A stretch of DNA of 64,000 nucleotides from contig OX459110.1 of NCBI GenBank assembly GCA_949775045.1, positions 14,518,452-14,582,451 on the forward strand, given 5' to 3'. The position numbers were made by a program, and so were the translations under genes. Shown here piece after piece: positions 1 to 14,142 of the stretch (position 1 is its first letter; every line of letters begins with the position of its first letter). This DNA comes from Metridium senile (taxonomy: Eukaryota; Cnidaria; Anthozoa; Actiniaria; Metridiidae). Under the pieces are notes generated by a model. That model was not told the DNA's origin, did not search any database, and saw nothing but the letters and a program-made list of their open reading frames with translations.

Positions 1-3000
1 AAGCACCGAAAACAACGTCGCTTTCTCAACGAATTCGAAACGTTTTCAAACTTTTTCTTGGCCAGCGAGCAGTCTATGGCCATATCTAAGTGCATGATCA
101 AACGCAGCTGCAACAGAACAAAATAACCCGATCAAAACGGCAAAAGGAGTGGCGTCACTCGAAAAATCGGCTTTTTCCCTGATAAAATCGCGTATTGAAA
201 GTCTTTCGAAAAACTGGCTTTTGATCTTTGCAGCATTTTTATCAAGCTTTCCAACCATGTAAAAATCGTTGCATGAAAATGGAAATAGAAGATGTCGATA
301 TTTTTTTATTCGAGAAAAAATATTTTGTTGATTTCATTTTGAGGTTTTTTCGCCATTTCTCTGAAAAGAAAGCCAACTTATGCAACTTTTTGGCATGCAC
401 AGATACATCTTGATCAAGAGCATGCGATGATCGAATTTATTCGAAGAAAAACAAATAAAAAGTAGGGTAAAATTAGCGGTAAAGATTTGTGAGAGCCGGT
501 GGGCTTCCTGTGGCGGGCATTCGACATTTGTTGACATGTTGGGTTTCCTGTGGCAAAATGGCTTCCAAAACTTCGTTGAGAAATATGTCAATTTTCACCC
601 CGAATACGAGTCTTTTTCAATATTTTTTCTTTGGCAACCAGTAGCGTGCATCGATATCTCACTACGCTATCGAAAGCGCACGAAACGGAATAGAAGAACG
701 TATTTAAAATGGCCGAAAACATGCCAATATGTGACATTTTCGATAAAAGCACCGAAAACAACGTCGCATTTCTCAACGAATTCGAAACGTTTTCAAACTT
801 TTTCTTGGCCAGCGAGCAGTCTATGGCCATATCTAAGTGCATGATCAAACGCAGCTGCAACACAACAAAATAACCCGATCAAAACGGCAAAAGGAGTGGC
901 GTCACTCGAAAAATCGGCTTTTTCCCTGATAAAATCGCGTATTGAAAGTCTTTCGAAAAACTGGCTTTTGATCTTTGCAGCATTTTTATCAAGCTTTCCA
1001 ACCATGTAAAAATCGTTGCATGAAAATGGAAATAGAAGATGTCGATATTTTTTTATTCGAGAAAAAATATTTTGTTGATTTCATTTTGAGGTTTTTTCGC
1101 CATTTCTCTGAAAAGAAAGTCAACTTATGCAACTTTTTGGCATGCACAGATACATCTTGATCAAGAGCATGCGATGATCGAATTTATTCGAAGAAAAACA
1201 AATAAAAAGTAGGGTAAAATTAGCGGTAAAGATTTGTGAGAGCCGGTGGGCTTCCTGTGGCGGGCATTCGACATTTGTTGACATGTTGGGTTTCCTGTGG
1301 CAAAATGGCTTCCAAAACTTCGATGAGAAATATGTCAATTTTCACCCCGAATTCGAGTCTTTTTCAATATTTTTTCTTTGGCAACCAGTAGCGTGCATCG
1401 ATATCTCACTACGCTATCGAAAGCGCACGAAACGGAATAGAAGAACGTATTTAAAATGGCCGAAAACATGCCAATATGTGACATTTTCGATAAAAGCACC
1501 GAAAACAACGTCGCATTTCTCAACGAATTCGAAACGTTTTCAAACTTTTTCTTGGCCAGCGAGCAGTCTATGGCCATATCTAAGTGCATGATCAAACGCA
1601 GCTGCAACACAACAAAATAACCCGATCAAAACGGCAAAAGGAGTGGCGTCACTCGAAAAATCGGCTTTTTCCCTGATAAAATCGCGTATTGAAAGTCTTT
1701 CGAAAAACTGGCTTTTGATCTTTGCAGCATTTTTATCAAGCTTTCCAACCATGTAAAAATCGTTGCATGAAAATGGAAATAGAAGATGTCGATATTTTTT
1801 TATTCGAGAACAAATATTTTGTTGATTTCATTTTGAGGTTTTTTCGCCATTTCTCTGAAAAGAAAGCCAACTTATGCAACTTTTTGGCATGCACAGATAC
1901 ATCTTGATCAAGAGCATGCGATGATCGAATTTATTCGAAGAAAAACAAATAAAAAGTAGGGTAAAATTAGCGGTAAAGATTTGTGAGAGCCGGTGGGCTT
2001 CCTGTGGCGGGCATTCGACATTTGTTGACATGTTGGGTTTCCTGTGGCAAAATGGCTTCCAAAACTTCGATGAGAAATATGTCAATTTTCACCCCGAATT
2101 CGAGTCTTTTTCAATATGTTTTCTTTGGCAACCAGTAGCGTGCATCGATATCTCACTACGCTATCGAAAGCGCACGAAACGGAATAGAAGAACGTATTTA
2201 AAATGGCCGAAAACATGCCAATATGTGACATTTTCGATAAAAGCACCGAAAACAACGTCGCATTTCTCAACGAATTCGAAACGTTTTCAAACTTTTTCTT
2301 GGCCAGCGAGCAGTCTATGGCCATATCTAAGTGCATGATCAAACGCAGCTGCAACACAACAAAATAACCCGATCAAAACGGCAAAAGGAGTGGCGTCACT
2401 CGAAAAATCGGCTTTTTCCCTGATAAAATCGCGTATTGAAAGTCTTTCGAAAAACTGGCTTTTGATCTTTGCAGCATTTTTATCAAGCTTTCCAACCATG
2501 TAAAAATCGTTGCATGAAAATGGAAATAGAAGATGTCGATATTTTTTTATTCGAGAACAAATATTTTGTTGATTTCATTTTGAGGTTTTTTCGCCATTTC
2601 TCTGAAAAGAAAGTCAACTTATGCAACTTTTTGGCATGCACAGATACATCTTGATCAAGAGCATGCGATGATCGAATTTATTCGAAGAAAAACAAATAAA
2701 AAGTAGGGTAAAATTAGCGGTAAAGATTTGTGAGAGCCGGTGGGCTTCCTGTGGCGGGCATTCGACATTTGTTGACATGTTGGGTTTCCTGTGGCAAAAT
2801 GGCTTCCAAAACTTCGATGAGAAATATGTCAATTTTCACCCCGAATTCGAGTCTTTTTCAATTTTTTTTCTTTGGCATCCAGTAGCTTGCATCGATATGT
2901 CACTACGCTATCGAAAGCGCACGAAACGGAATAGAAGAACGTATTTAAAATGGCCGAAAACATGCCAATATGTGACATTTTCGATAAAAGCACCGAAAAC

Positions 3001-6000
3001 AACGTCGCATTTCTCAATGAATTCGAAACGTTTTCAAACTTTTTCTTGGCCAGCGAGCAGTCTATGGCCATATCTAAGTGCATGATCAAACGCAGCTGCA
3101 ACAGAACAAAATAACCCGATCAAAACGGCAAAAGGAGTGGCGTCACTCGAAAAATCGGCTTTTTCCCTGATAAAATCGCGTATTGAAAGTCTTTCGAAAA
3201 ACTGGCTTTTGATCTTTGCAGCATTTTTATCAAGCTTTCCAACCATGTAAAAATCGTTGCATGAAAATGGAAATAGAAGATGTCGATATTTTTTTATTCG
3301 AGAACAAATATTTTGTTGATTTCATTTTGAGGTTTTTTCGCCATTTCTCTGAAAAGAAAGCCAACTTATGCAACTTTTTGGCATGCACAGATACATCTTG
3401 ATCAAGAGCATGCGATGATCGAATTTATTCGAAGAAAAACAAATAAAAAGTAGGGTAAAATTAGCGGTAAAGATTTGTGAGAGCCGGTGGGCTTCCTGTG
3501 GCGGGCATTCGACATTTGTTGACATGTTGGGTTTCCTGTGGCAAAATGGCTTCCAAAACTTCGATGAGAAATATGTCAATTTTCACCCCGAATTCGAGTC
3601 TTTTTCAATATTTTTTCTTTGGCAACCAGTAGCGTGCATCGATATCTCACTACGCTATCGAAAGCGCACGAAACGGAATAGAAGAACGTATTTAAAATGG
3701 CCGAAAACATGCCAATATGTGACATTTTCGATAAAAGCACCGAAAACAACGTCGCTTTCTCAACGAATTCGAAACGTTTTCAAACTTTTTCTTGGCCAGC
3801 GAGCAGTCTATGGCCATATCTAAGTGCATGATCAAACGCAGCTGCAACAGAACAAAATAACCCGATCAAAACGGCAAAAGGAGTGGCGTCACTCGAAAAA
3901 TCGGCTTTTTCCCTGATAAAATCGCGTATTGAAAGTCTTTCGAAAAACTGGCTTTTGATCTTTGCAGCATTTTTATCAAGCTTTCCAACCATGTAAAAAT
4001 CGTTGCATGAAAATGGAAATAGAAGATGTCGATATTTTTTTATTCGAGAAAAAATATTTTGTTGATTTCATTTTGAGGTTTTTTCGCCATTTCTCTGAAA
4101 AGAAAGCCAACTTATGCAACTTTTTGGCATGCACAGATACATCTTGATCAAGAGCATGCGATGATCGAATTTATTCGAAGAAAAACAAATAAAAAGTAGG
4201 GTAAAATTAGCGGTAAAGATTTGTGAGAGCCGGTGGGCTTCCTGTGGCGGGCATTCGACATTTGTTGACATGTTGGGTTTCCTGTGGCAAAATGGCTTCC
4301 AAAACTTCGATGAGAAATATGTCAATTTTCACCCCGAATTCGAGTCTTTTTCAATTTTTTTTCTTTGGCATCCAGTAGCTTGCATCGATATGTCACTACG
4401 CTATCGAAAGCGCACGAAACGGAATAGAAGAACGTATTTAAAATGGCCGAAAACATGCCAATATGTGACATTTTCGATAAAAGCACCGAAAACAACGTCG
4501 CATTTCTCAATGAATTCGAAACGTTTTCAAACTTTTTCTTGGCCAGCGAGCAGTCTATGGCCATATCTAAGTGCATGATCAAACGCAGCTGCAACAGAAC
4601 AAAATAACCCGATCAAAACGGCAAAAGGAGTGGCGTCACTCGAAAAATCGGCTTTTTCCCTGATAAAATCGCGTATTGAAAGTCTTTCGAAAAACTGGCT
4701 TTTGATCTTTGCAGCATTTTTATCAAGCTTTCCAACCATGTAAAAATCGTTGCATGAAAATGGAAATAGAAGATGTCGATATTTTTTTATTCGAGAAAAA
4801 ATATTTTGTTGATTTCATTTTGAGGTTTTTTCGCCATTTCTCTGAAAAGAAAGCCAACTTATGCAACTTTTTGGCATGCACAGATATATCTTGATCAAGA
4901 GCATGCGATGATCGAATTTATTCGAAGAAAAACAAATAAAAAGTAGGGTAAAATTAGCGGTAAAGATTTGTGAGAGCCGGTGGGCTTCCTGTGGCGGGCA
5001 TTCGACATTTGTTGACATGTTGGGTTTCCTGTGGCAAAATGGCTTCCAAAACTTCGTTGAGAAATATGTCAATTTTCACCCCGAATACGAGTCTTTTTCA
5101 ATTTTTTTTCTTTGGCAACCAGTAGCGTGCATCGATATCTCACTACGCTATCGAAAGCGCACGAAACGGAATAGAAGAACGTATTTAAAATGGCCGAAAA
5201 CATGCCAATATGTGACATTTTCGATAAAAGCACCGAAAACAACGTCGCTTTCTCAACGAATTCGAAACGTTTTCAAACTTTTTCTTGGCCAGCGAGCAGT
5301 CTATGGCCATATCTAAGTGCATGATCAAACGCAGCTGCAACAGAACAAAATAACCCGATCAAAACGGCAAAAGGAGTGGCGTCACTCGAAAAATCGGCTT
5401 TTTCCCTGATAAAATCGCGTATTGAAAGTCTTTCGAAAAACTGGCTTTTGATCTTTGCAGCATTTTTATCAAGCTTTCCAACCATGTAAAAATCGTTGCA
5501 TGAAAATGGAAATAGAAGATGTCGATATTTTTTTATTCGAGAAAAAATATTTTGTTGATTTCATTTTGAGGTTTTTTCGCCATTTCTCTGAAAAGAAAGC
5601 CAACTTATGCAACTTTTTGGCATGCACAGATACATCTTGATCAAGAGCATGCGATGATCGAATTTATTCGAAGAAAAACAAATAAAAAGTAGGGTAAAAT
5701 TAGCGGTAAAGATTTGTGAGAGCCGGTGGGCTTCCTGTGGCGGGCATTCGACATTTGTTGACATGTTGGGTTTCCTGTGGCAAAATGGCTTCCAAAACTT
5801 CGTTGAGAAATATGTCAATTTTCACCCCGAATACGAGTCTTTTTCAATATTTTTTCTTTGGCAACCAGTAGCGTGCATCGATATCTCACTACGCTATCGA
5901 AAGCGCACGAAACGGAATAGAAGAACGTATTTAAAATGGCCGAAAACATGCCAATATGTGACATTTTCGATAAAAGCACCGAAAACAACGTCGCATTTCT

Positions 6001-9000
6001 CAACGAATTCGAAACGTTTTCAAACTTTTTCTTGGCCAGCGAGCAGTCTATGGCCATATCTAAGTGCATGATCAAACGCAGCTGCAACACAACAAAATAA
6101 CCCGATCAAAACGGCAAAAGGAGTGGCGTCACTCGAAAAATCGGCTTTTTCCCTGATAAAATCGCGTATTGAAAGTCTTTCGAAAAACTGGCTTTTGATC
6201 TTTGCAGCATTTTTATCAAGCTTTCCAACCATGTAAAAATCGTTGCATGAAAATGGAAATAGAAGATGTCGATATTTTTTTATTCGAGAAAAAATATTTT
6301 GTTGATTTCATTTTGAGGTTTTTTCGCCATTTCTCTGAAAAGAAAGTCAACTTATGCAACTTTTTGGCATGCACAGATACATCTTGATCAAGAGCATGCG
6401 ATGATCGAATTTATTCGAAGAAAAACAAATAAAAAGTAGGGTAAAATTAGCGGTAAAGATTTGTGAGAGCCGGTGGGCTTCCTGTGGCGGGCATTCGACA
6501 TTTGTTGACATGTTGGGTTTCCTGTGGCAAAATGGCTTCCAAAACTTCGATGAGAAATATGTCAATTTTCACCCCGAATTCGAGTCTTTTTCAATATTTT
6601 TTCTTTGGCAACCAGTAGCGTGCATCGATATCTCACTACGCTATCGAAAGCGCACGAAACGGAATAGAAGAACGTATTTAAAATGGCCGAAAACATGCCA
6701 ATATGTGACATTTTCGATAAAAGCACCGAAAACAACGTCGCATTTCTCAACGAATTCGAAACGTTTTCAAACTTTTTCTTGGCCAGCGAGCAGTCTATGG
6801 CCATATCTAAGTGCATGATCAAACGCAGCTGCAACAGAACAAAATAACCCGATCAAAACGGCAAAAGGAGTGGCGTCACTCGAAAAATCGGCTTTTTCCC
6901 TGATAAAATCGCGTATTGAAAGTCTTTCGAAAAACTGGCTTTTGATCTTTGCAGCATTTTTATCAAGCTTTCCAACCATGTAAAAATCGTTGCATGAAAA
7001 TGGAAATAGAAGATGTCGATATTTTTTTATTCGAGAACAAATATTTTGTTGATTTCATTTTGAGGTTTTTTCGCCATTTCTCTGAAAAGAAAGTCAACTT
7101 ATGCAACTTTTCGGCATGCACAGATACATCTTGATCAAGAGCATGCGATGATCGAATTTATTCGAAGAAAAACAAATAAAAAGTAGGGTAAAATTAGCGG
7201 TAAAGATTTGTGAGAGCCGGTGGGCTTCCTGTGGCGGGCATTCGACATTTGTTGACATGTTGGGTTTCCTGTGGCAAAATGGCTTCCAAAACTTCGTTGA
7301 GAAATATGTCAATGTTCACCCCGAATACGAGTCTTTTTCAATTTTTTTTCTTTGGCAACCAGTAGCGTGCATCGATATCTCACTACGCTATCGAAAGCGC
7401 ACGAAACGGAATAGAAGAACGTATTTAAAATGGCCGAAAACATGCCAATATGTGACATTTTCGATAAAAGCACCGAAAACAACGTCGCTTTCTCAACGAA
7501 TTCGAAACGTTTTCAAACTTTTTCTTGGCCAGCGAGCAGTCTATGGCCATATCTAAGTGCATGATCAAACGCAGCTGCAACAGAACAAAATAACCCGATC
7601 AAAACGGCAAAAGGAGTGGCGTCACTCGAAAAATCGGCTTTTTCCCTGATAAAATCGCGTATTGAAAGTCTTTCGAAAAACTGGCTTTTGATCTTTGCAG
7701 CATTTTTATCAAGCTTTCCAACCATGTAAAAATCGTTGCATGAAAATGGAAATAGAAGATGTCGATATTTTTTTATTCGAGAAAAAATATTTTGTTGATT
7801 TCATTTTGAGGTTTTTTCGCCATTTCTCTGAAAAGAAAGCCAACTTATGCAACTTTTTGGCATGCACAGATACATCTTGATCAAGAGCATGCGATGATCG
7901 AATTTATTCGAAGAAAAACAAATAAAAAGTAGGGTAAAATTAGCGGTAAAGATTTGTGAGAGCCGGTGGGCTTCCTGTGGCGGGCATTCGACATTTGTTG
8001 ACATGTTGGGTTTCCTGTGGCAAAATGGCTTCCAAAACTTCGATGAGAAATATGTCAATTTTCACCCCGAATTCGAGTCTTTTTCAATTTTTTTTCTTTG
8101 GCATCCAGTAGCTTGCATCGATATGTCACTACGCTATCGAAAGCGCACGAAACGGAATAGAAGAACGTATTTAAAATGGCCGAAAACATGCCAATATGTG
8201 ACATTTTCGATAAAAGCACCGAAAACAACGTCGCATTTCTCAATGAATTCGAAACGTTTTCAAACTTTTTCTTGGCCAGCGAGCAGTCTATGGCCATATC
8301 TAAGTGCATGATCAAACGCAGCTGCAACAGAACAAAATAACCCGATCAAAACGGCAAAAGGAGTGGCGTCACTCGAAAAATCGGCTTTTTCCCTGATAAA
8401 ATCGCGTATTGAAAGTCTTTCGAAAAACTGGCTTTTGATCTTTGCAGCATTTTTATCAAGCTTTCCAACCATGTAAAAATCGTTGCATGAAAATGGAAAT
8501 AGAAGATGTCGATATTTTTTTATTCGAGAAAAAATATTTTGTTGATTTCATTTTGAGGTTTTTTCGCCATTTCTCTGAAAAGAAAGCCAACTTATGCAAC
8601 TTTTTGGCATGCACAGATACATCTTGATCAAGAGCATGCGATGATCGAATTTATTCGAAGAAAAACAAATAAAAAGTAGGGTAAAATTAGCGGTAAAGAT
8701 TTGTGAGAGCCGGTGGGCTTCCTGTGGCGGGCATTCGACATTTGTTGACATGTTGGGTTTCCTGTGGCAAAATGGCTTCCAAAACTTCGATGAGAAATAT
8801 GTCAATTTTCACCCCGAATTCGAGTCTTTTTCAATTTTTTTTCTTTGGCATCCAGTAGCTTGCATCGATATGTCACTACGCTATCGAAAGCGCACGAAAC
8901 GGAATAGAAGAACGTATTTAAAATGGCCGAAAACATGCCAATATGTGACATTTTCGATAAAAGCACCGAAAACAACGTCGCATTTCTCAACGAATTCGAA

Positions 9001-12000
9001 ACGTTTTCAAACTTTTTCTTGGCCAGCGAGCAGTCTATGGCCATATCTAAGTGCATGATCAAACGCAGCTGCAACAGAACAAAATAACCCGATCAAAACG
9101 GCAAAAGGAGTGGCGTCACTCGAAAAATCGGCTTTTTCCCTGATAAAATCGCGTATTGAAAGTCTTTCGAAAAACTGGCTTTTGATCTTTGCAGCATTTT
9201 TATCAAGCTTTCCAACCATGTAAAAATCGTTGCATGAAAATGGAAATAGAAGATGTCGATATTTTTTTATTCGAGAACAAATATTTTGTTGATTTCATTT
9301 TGAGGTTTTTTCGCCATTTCTCTGAAAAGAAAGCCAACTTATGCAACTTTTTGGCATGCACAGATACATCTTGATCAAGAGCATGCGATGATCGAATTTA
9401 TTCGAAGAAAAACAAATAAAAAGTAGGGTAAAATTAGCGGTAAAGATTTGTGAGAGCCGGTGGGCTTCCTGTGGCGGGCATTCGACATTTGTTGACATGT
9501 TGGGTTTCCTGTGGCAAAATGGCTTCCAAAACTTCGATGAGAAATATGTCAATTTTCACCCCGAATTCGAGTCTTTTTCAATATGTTTTCTTTGGCAACC
9601 AGTAGCGTGCATCGATATCTCACTACGCTATCGAAAGCGCACGAAACGGAATAGAAGAACGTATTTAAAATGGCCGAAAACATGCCAATATGTGACATTT
9701 TCGATAAAAGCACCGAAAACAACGTCGCTTTCTCAACGAATTCGAAACGTTTTCAAACTTTTTCTTGGCCAGCGAGCAGTCTATGGCCATATCTAAGTGC
9801 ATGATCAAACGCAGCTGCAACAGAACAAAATAACCCGATCAAAACGGCAAAAGGAGTGGCGTCACTCGAAAAATCGGCTTTTTCCCTGATAAAATCGCGT
9901 ATTGAAAGTCTTTCGAAAAACTGGCTTTTGATCTTTGCAGCATTTTTATCAAGCTTTCCAACCATGTAAAAATCGTTGCATGAAAATGGAAATAGAAGAT
10001 GTCGATATTTTTTTATTCGAGAAAAAATATTTTGTTGATTTCATTTTGAGGTTTTTTCGCCATTTCTCTGAAAAGAAAGCCAACTTATGCAACTTTTTGG
10101 CATGCACAGATACATCTTGATCAAGAGCATGCGATGATCGAATTTATTCGAAGAAAAACAAATAAAAAGTAGGGTAAAATTAGCGGTAAAGATTTGTGAG
10201 AGCCGGTGGGCTTCCTGTGGCGGGCATTCGACATTTGTTGACATGTTGGGTTTCCTGTGGCAAAATGGCTTCCAAAACTTCGATGAGAAATATGTCAATT
10301 TTCACCCCGAATTCGAGTCTTTTTCAATTTTTTTTCTTTGGCATCCAGTAGCTTGCATCGATATGTCACTACGCTATCGAAAGCGCACGAAACGGAATAG
10401 AAGAACGTATTTAAAATGGCCGAAAACATGCCAATATGTGACATTTTCGATAAAAGCACCGAAAACAACGTCGCATTTCTCAATGAATTCGAAACGTTTT
10501 CAAACTTTTTCTTGGCCAGCGAGCAGTCTATGGCCATATCTAAGTGCATGATCAAACGCAGCTGCAACAGAACAAAATAACCCGATCAAAACGGCAAAAG
10601 GAGTGGCGTCACTCGAAAAATCGGCTTTTTCCCTGATAAAATCGCGTATTGAAAGTCTTTCGAAAAACTGGCTTTTGATCTTTGCAGCATTTTTATCAAG
10701 CTTTCCAACCATGTAAAAATCGTTGCATGAAAATGGAAATAGAAGATGTCGATATTTTTTTATTCGAGAAAAAATATTTTGTTGATTTCATTTTGAGGTT
10801 TTTTCGCCATTTCTCTGAAAAGAAAGCCAACTTATGCAACTTTTTGGCATGCACAGATACATCTTGATCAAGAGCATGCGATGATCGAATTTATTCGAAG
10901 AAAAACAAATAAAAAGTAGGGTAAAATTAGCGGTAAAGATTTGTGAGAGCCGGTGGGCTTCCTGTGGCGGGCATTCGACATTTGTTGACATGTTGGGTTT
11001 CCTGTGGCAAAATGGCTTCCAAAACTTCGATGAGAAATATGTCAATTTTCACCCCGAATTCGAGTCTTTTTCAATTTTTTTTCTTTGGCATCCAGTAGCT
11101 TGCATCGATATGTCACTACGCTATCGAAAGCGCACGAAACGGAATAGAAGAACGTATTTAAAATGGCCGAAAACATGCCAATATGTGACATTTTCGATAA
11201 AAGCACCGAAAACAACGTCGCATTTCTCAACGAATTCGAAACGTTTTCAAACTTTTTCTTGGCCAGCGAGCAGTCTATGGCCATATCTAAGTGCATGATC
11301 AAACGCAGCTGCAACAGAACAAAATAACCCGATCAAAACGGCAAAAGGAGTGGCGTCACTCGAAAAATCGGCTTTTTCCCTGATAAAATCGCGTATTGAA
11401 AGTCTTTCGAAAAACTGGCTTTTGATCTTTGCAGCATTTTTATCAAGCTTTCCAACCATGTAAAAATCGTTGCATGAAAATGGAAATAGAAGATGTCGAT
11501 ATTTTTTTATTCGAGAAAAAATATTTTGTTGATTTCATTTTGAGGTTTTTTCGCCATTTCTCTGAAAAGAAAGCCAACTTATGCAACTTTTTGGCATGCA
11601 CAGATACATCTTGATCAAGAGCATGCGATGATCGAATTTATTCGAAGAAAAACAAATAAAAAGTAGGGTAAAATTAGCGGTAAAGATTTGTGAGAGCCGG
11701 TGGGCTTCCTGTGGCGGGCATTCGACATTTGTTGACATGTTGGGTTTCCTGTGGCAAAATGGCTTCCAAAACTTCGATGAGAAATATGTCAATTTTCACC
11801 CCGAATTCGAGTCTTTTTCAATATTTTTTCTTTGGCAACCAGTAGCGTGCATCGATATCTCACTACGCTATCGAAAGCGCACGAAACGGAATAGAAGAAC
11901 GTATTTAAAATGGCCGAAAACATGCCAATATGTGACATTTTCGATAAAAGCACCGAAAACAACGTCGCATTTCTCAATGAATTCGAAACGTTTTCAAACT

Positions 12001-14142
12001 TTTTCTTGGCCAGCGAGCAGTCTATGGCCATATCTAAGTGCATGATCAAACGCAGCTGCAACACAACAAAATAACCCGATCAAAACGGCAAAAGGAGTGG
12101 CGTCACTCGAAAAATCGGCTTTTTCCCTGATAAAATCGCGTATTGAAAGTCTTTCGAAAAACTGGCTTTTGATCTTTGCAGCATTTTTATCAAGCTTTCC
12201 AACCATGTAAAAATCGTTGCATGAAAATGGAAATAGAAGATGTCGATATTTTTTTATTCGAGAAAAAATATTTTGTTGATTTCATTTTGAGGTTTTTTCG
12301 CCATTTCTCTGAAAAGAAAGCCAACTTATGCAACTTTTTGGCATGCACAGATACATCTTGATCAAGAGCATGCGATGATCGAATTTATTCGAAGAAAAAC
12401 AAATAAAAAGTAGGGTAAAATTAGCGGTAAAGATTTGTGAGAGCCGGTGGGCTTCCTGTGGCGGGCATTCGACATTTGTTGACATGTTGGGTTTCCTGTG
12501 GCAAAATGGCTTCCAAAACTTCGATGAGAAATATGTCAATTTTCACCCCGAATTCGAGTCTTTTTCAATTTTTTTTCTTTGGCATCCAGTAGCTTGCATC
12601 GATATGTCACTACGCTATCGAAAGCGCACGAAACGGAATAGAAGAACGTATTTAAAATGGCCGAAAACATGCCAATATGTGACATTTTCGATAAAAGCAC
12701 CGAAAACAACGTCGCATTTCTCAACGAATTCGAAACGTTTTCAAACTTTTTCTTGGCCAGCGAGCAGTCTATGGCCATATCTAAGTGCATGATCAAACGC
12801 AGCTGCAACACAACAAAATAACCCGATCAAAACGGCAAAAGGAGTGGCGTCACTCGAAAAATCGGCTTTTTCCCTGATAAAATCGCGTATTGAAAGTCTT
12901 TCGAAAAACTGGCTTTTGATCTTTGCAGCATTTTTATCAAGCTTTCCAACCATGTAAAAATCGTTGCATGAAAATGGAAATAGAAGATGTCGATATTTTT
13001 TTATTCGAGAAAAAATATTTTGTTGATTTCATTTTGAGGTTTTTTCGCCATTTCTCTGAAAAGAAAGCCAACTTATGCAACTTTTTGGCATGCACAGATA
13101 CATCTTGATCAAGAGCATGCGATGATCGAATTTATTCGAAGAAAAACAAATAAAAAGTAGGGTAAAATTAGCGGTAAAGATTTGTGAGAGCCGGTGGGCT
13201 TCCTGTGGCGGGCATTCGACATTTGTTGACATGTTGGGTTTCCTGTGGCAAAATGGCTTCCAAAACTTCGATGAGAAATATGTCAATTTTCACCCCGAAT
13301 TTGAGTCTTTTTCAATTTTTTTTCTTTGGCAACCAGTAGCTTGCATCGATATGTCACTACGCTATCGAAAGCGCACGAAACGGAATAGAAGAACGTATTT
13401 AAAATGGCCGAAAACATGCCAATATGTGACATTTTCGATAAAAGCACCGAAAACAACGTCGCATTTCTCAACGAATTCGAAACGTTTTCAAACTTTTTCT
13501 TGGCCAGCGAGCAGTCTATGGCCATATCTAAGTGCATGATCAAACGCAGCTGCAACACAACAAAATAACCCGATCAAAACGGCAAAAGGAGTGGCGTCAC
13601 TCGAAAAATCGGCTTTTTCCCTGATAAAATCGCGTATTGAAAGTCTTTCGAAAAACTGGCTTTTGATCTTTGCAGCATTTTTATCAAGCTTTCCAACCAT
13701 GTAAAAATCGTTGCATGAAAATGGAAATAGAAGATGTCGATATTTTTTTATTCGAGAAAAAATATTTTGTTGATTTCATTTTGAGGTTTTTTCGCCATTT
13801 CTCTGAAAAGAAAGCCAACTTATGCAACTTTTTGGCATGCACAGATACATCTTGATCAAGAGCATGCGATGATCGAATTTATTCGAAGAAAAACAAATAA
13901 AAAGTAGGGTAAAATTAGCGGTAAAGATTTGTGAGAGCCGGTGGGCTTCCTGTGGCGGGCATTCGACATTTGTTGACATGTTGGGTTTCCTGTGGCAAAA
14001 TGGCTTCCAAAACTTCGATGAGAAATATGTCAATTTTCACCCCGAATTCGAGTCTTTTTCAATATTTTTTCTTTGGCAACCAGTAGCTTGCATCGATATC
14101 TCACTACGCTATCGAAAGCGCACGAAACGGAATAGAAGAACG
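1..14142 (+). repeat. 747-bp satellite DNA array, about 19 tandem copies
   Basis: Head-to-tail array whose repeated landmarks recur every 747 bp; four intervals are 746 bp (landmarks at 46, 793, 1540, 2287, 3034, 3780, 4527, 5273, 6020, 6767, 7513, 8260, 9007, 9753, 10500, 11247, 11994, 12741, 13488). Copies differ by only a few substitutions. The 746-bp variants lack one A in the run gtcgcatttctc. Every copy carries the same short open frames on both strands (60-102 codons). They are repeated only because the DNA is, overlap one another, and have no recognisable domain, so I do not call them genes. The array enters from beyond the left edge of the window, so its true length is unknown. Centromeric, heterochromatic or transposon-internal satellite are all possible. 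Confidence 0.98.

Noticed and set aside
1..14142. Repeated open frames (70, 85, 91, 102 codons) in the satellite as a gene family
   Set aside because: They repeat only because the DNA does, overlap on both strands, show no domain, and their differences are single-base satellite variants without preference for silent sites that I can see.
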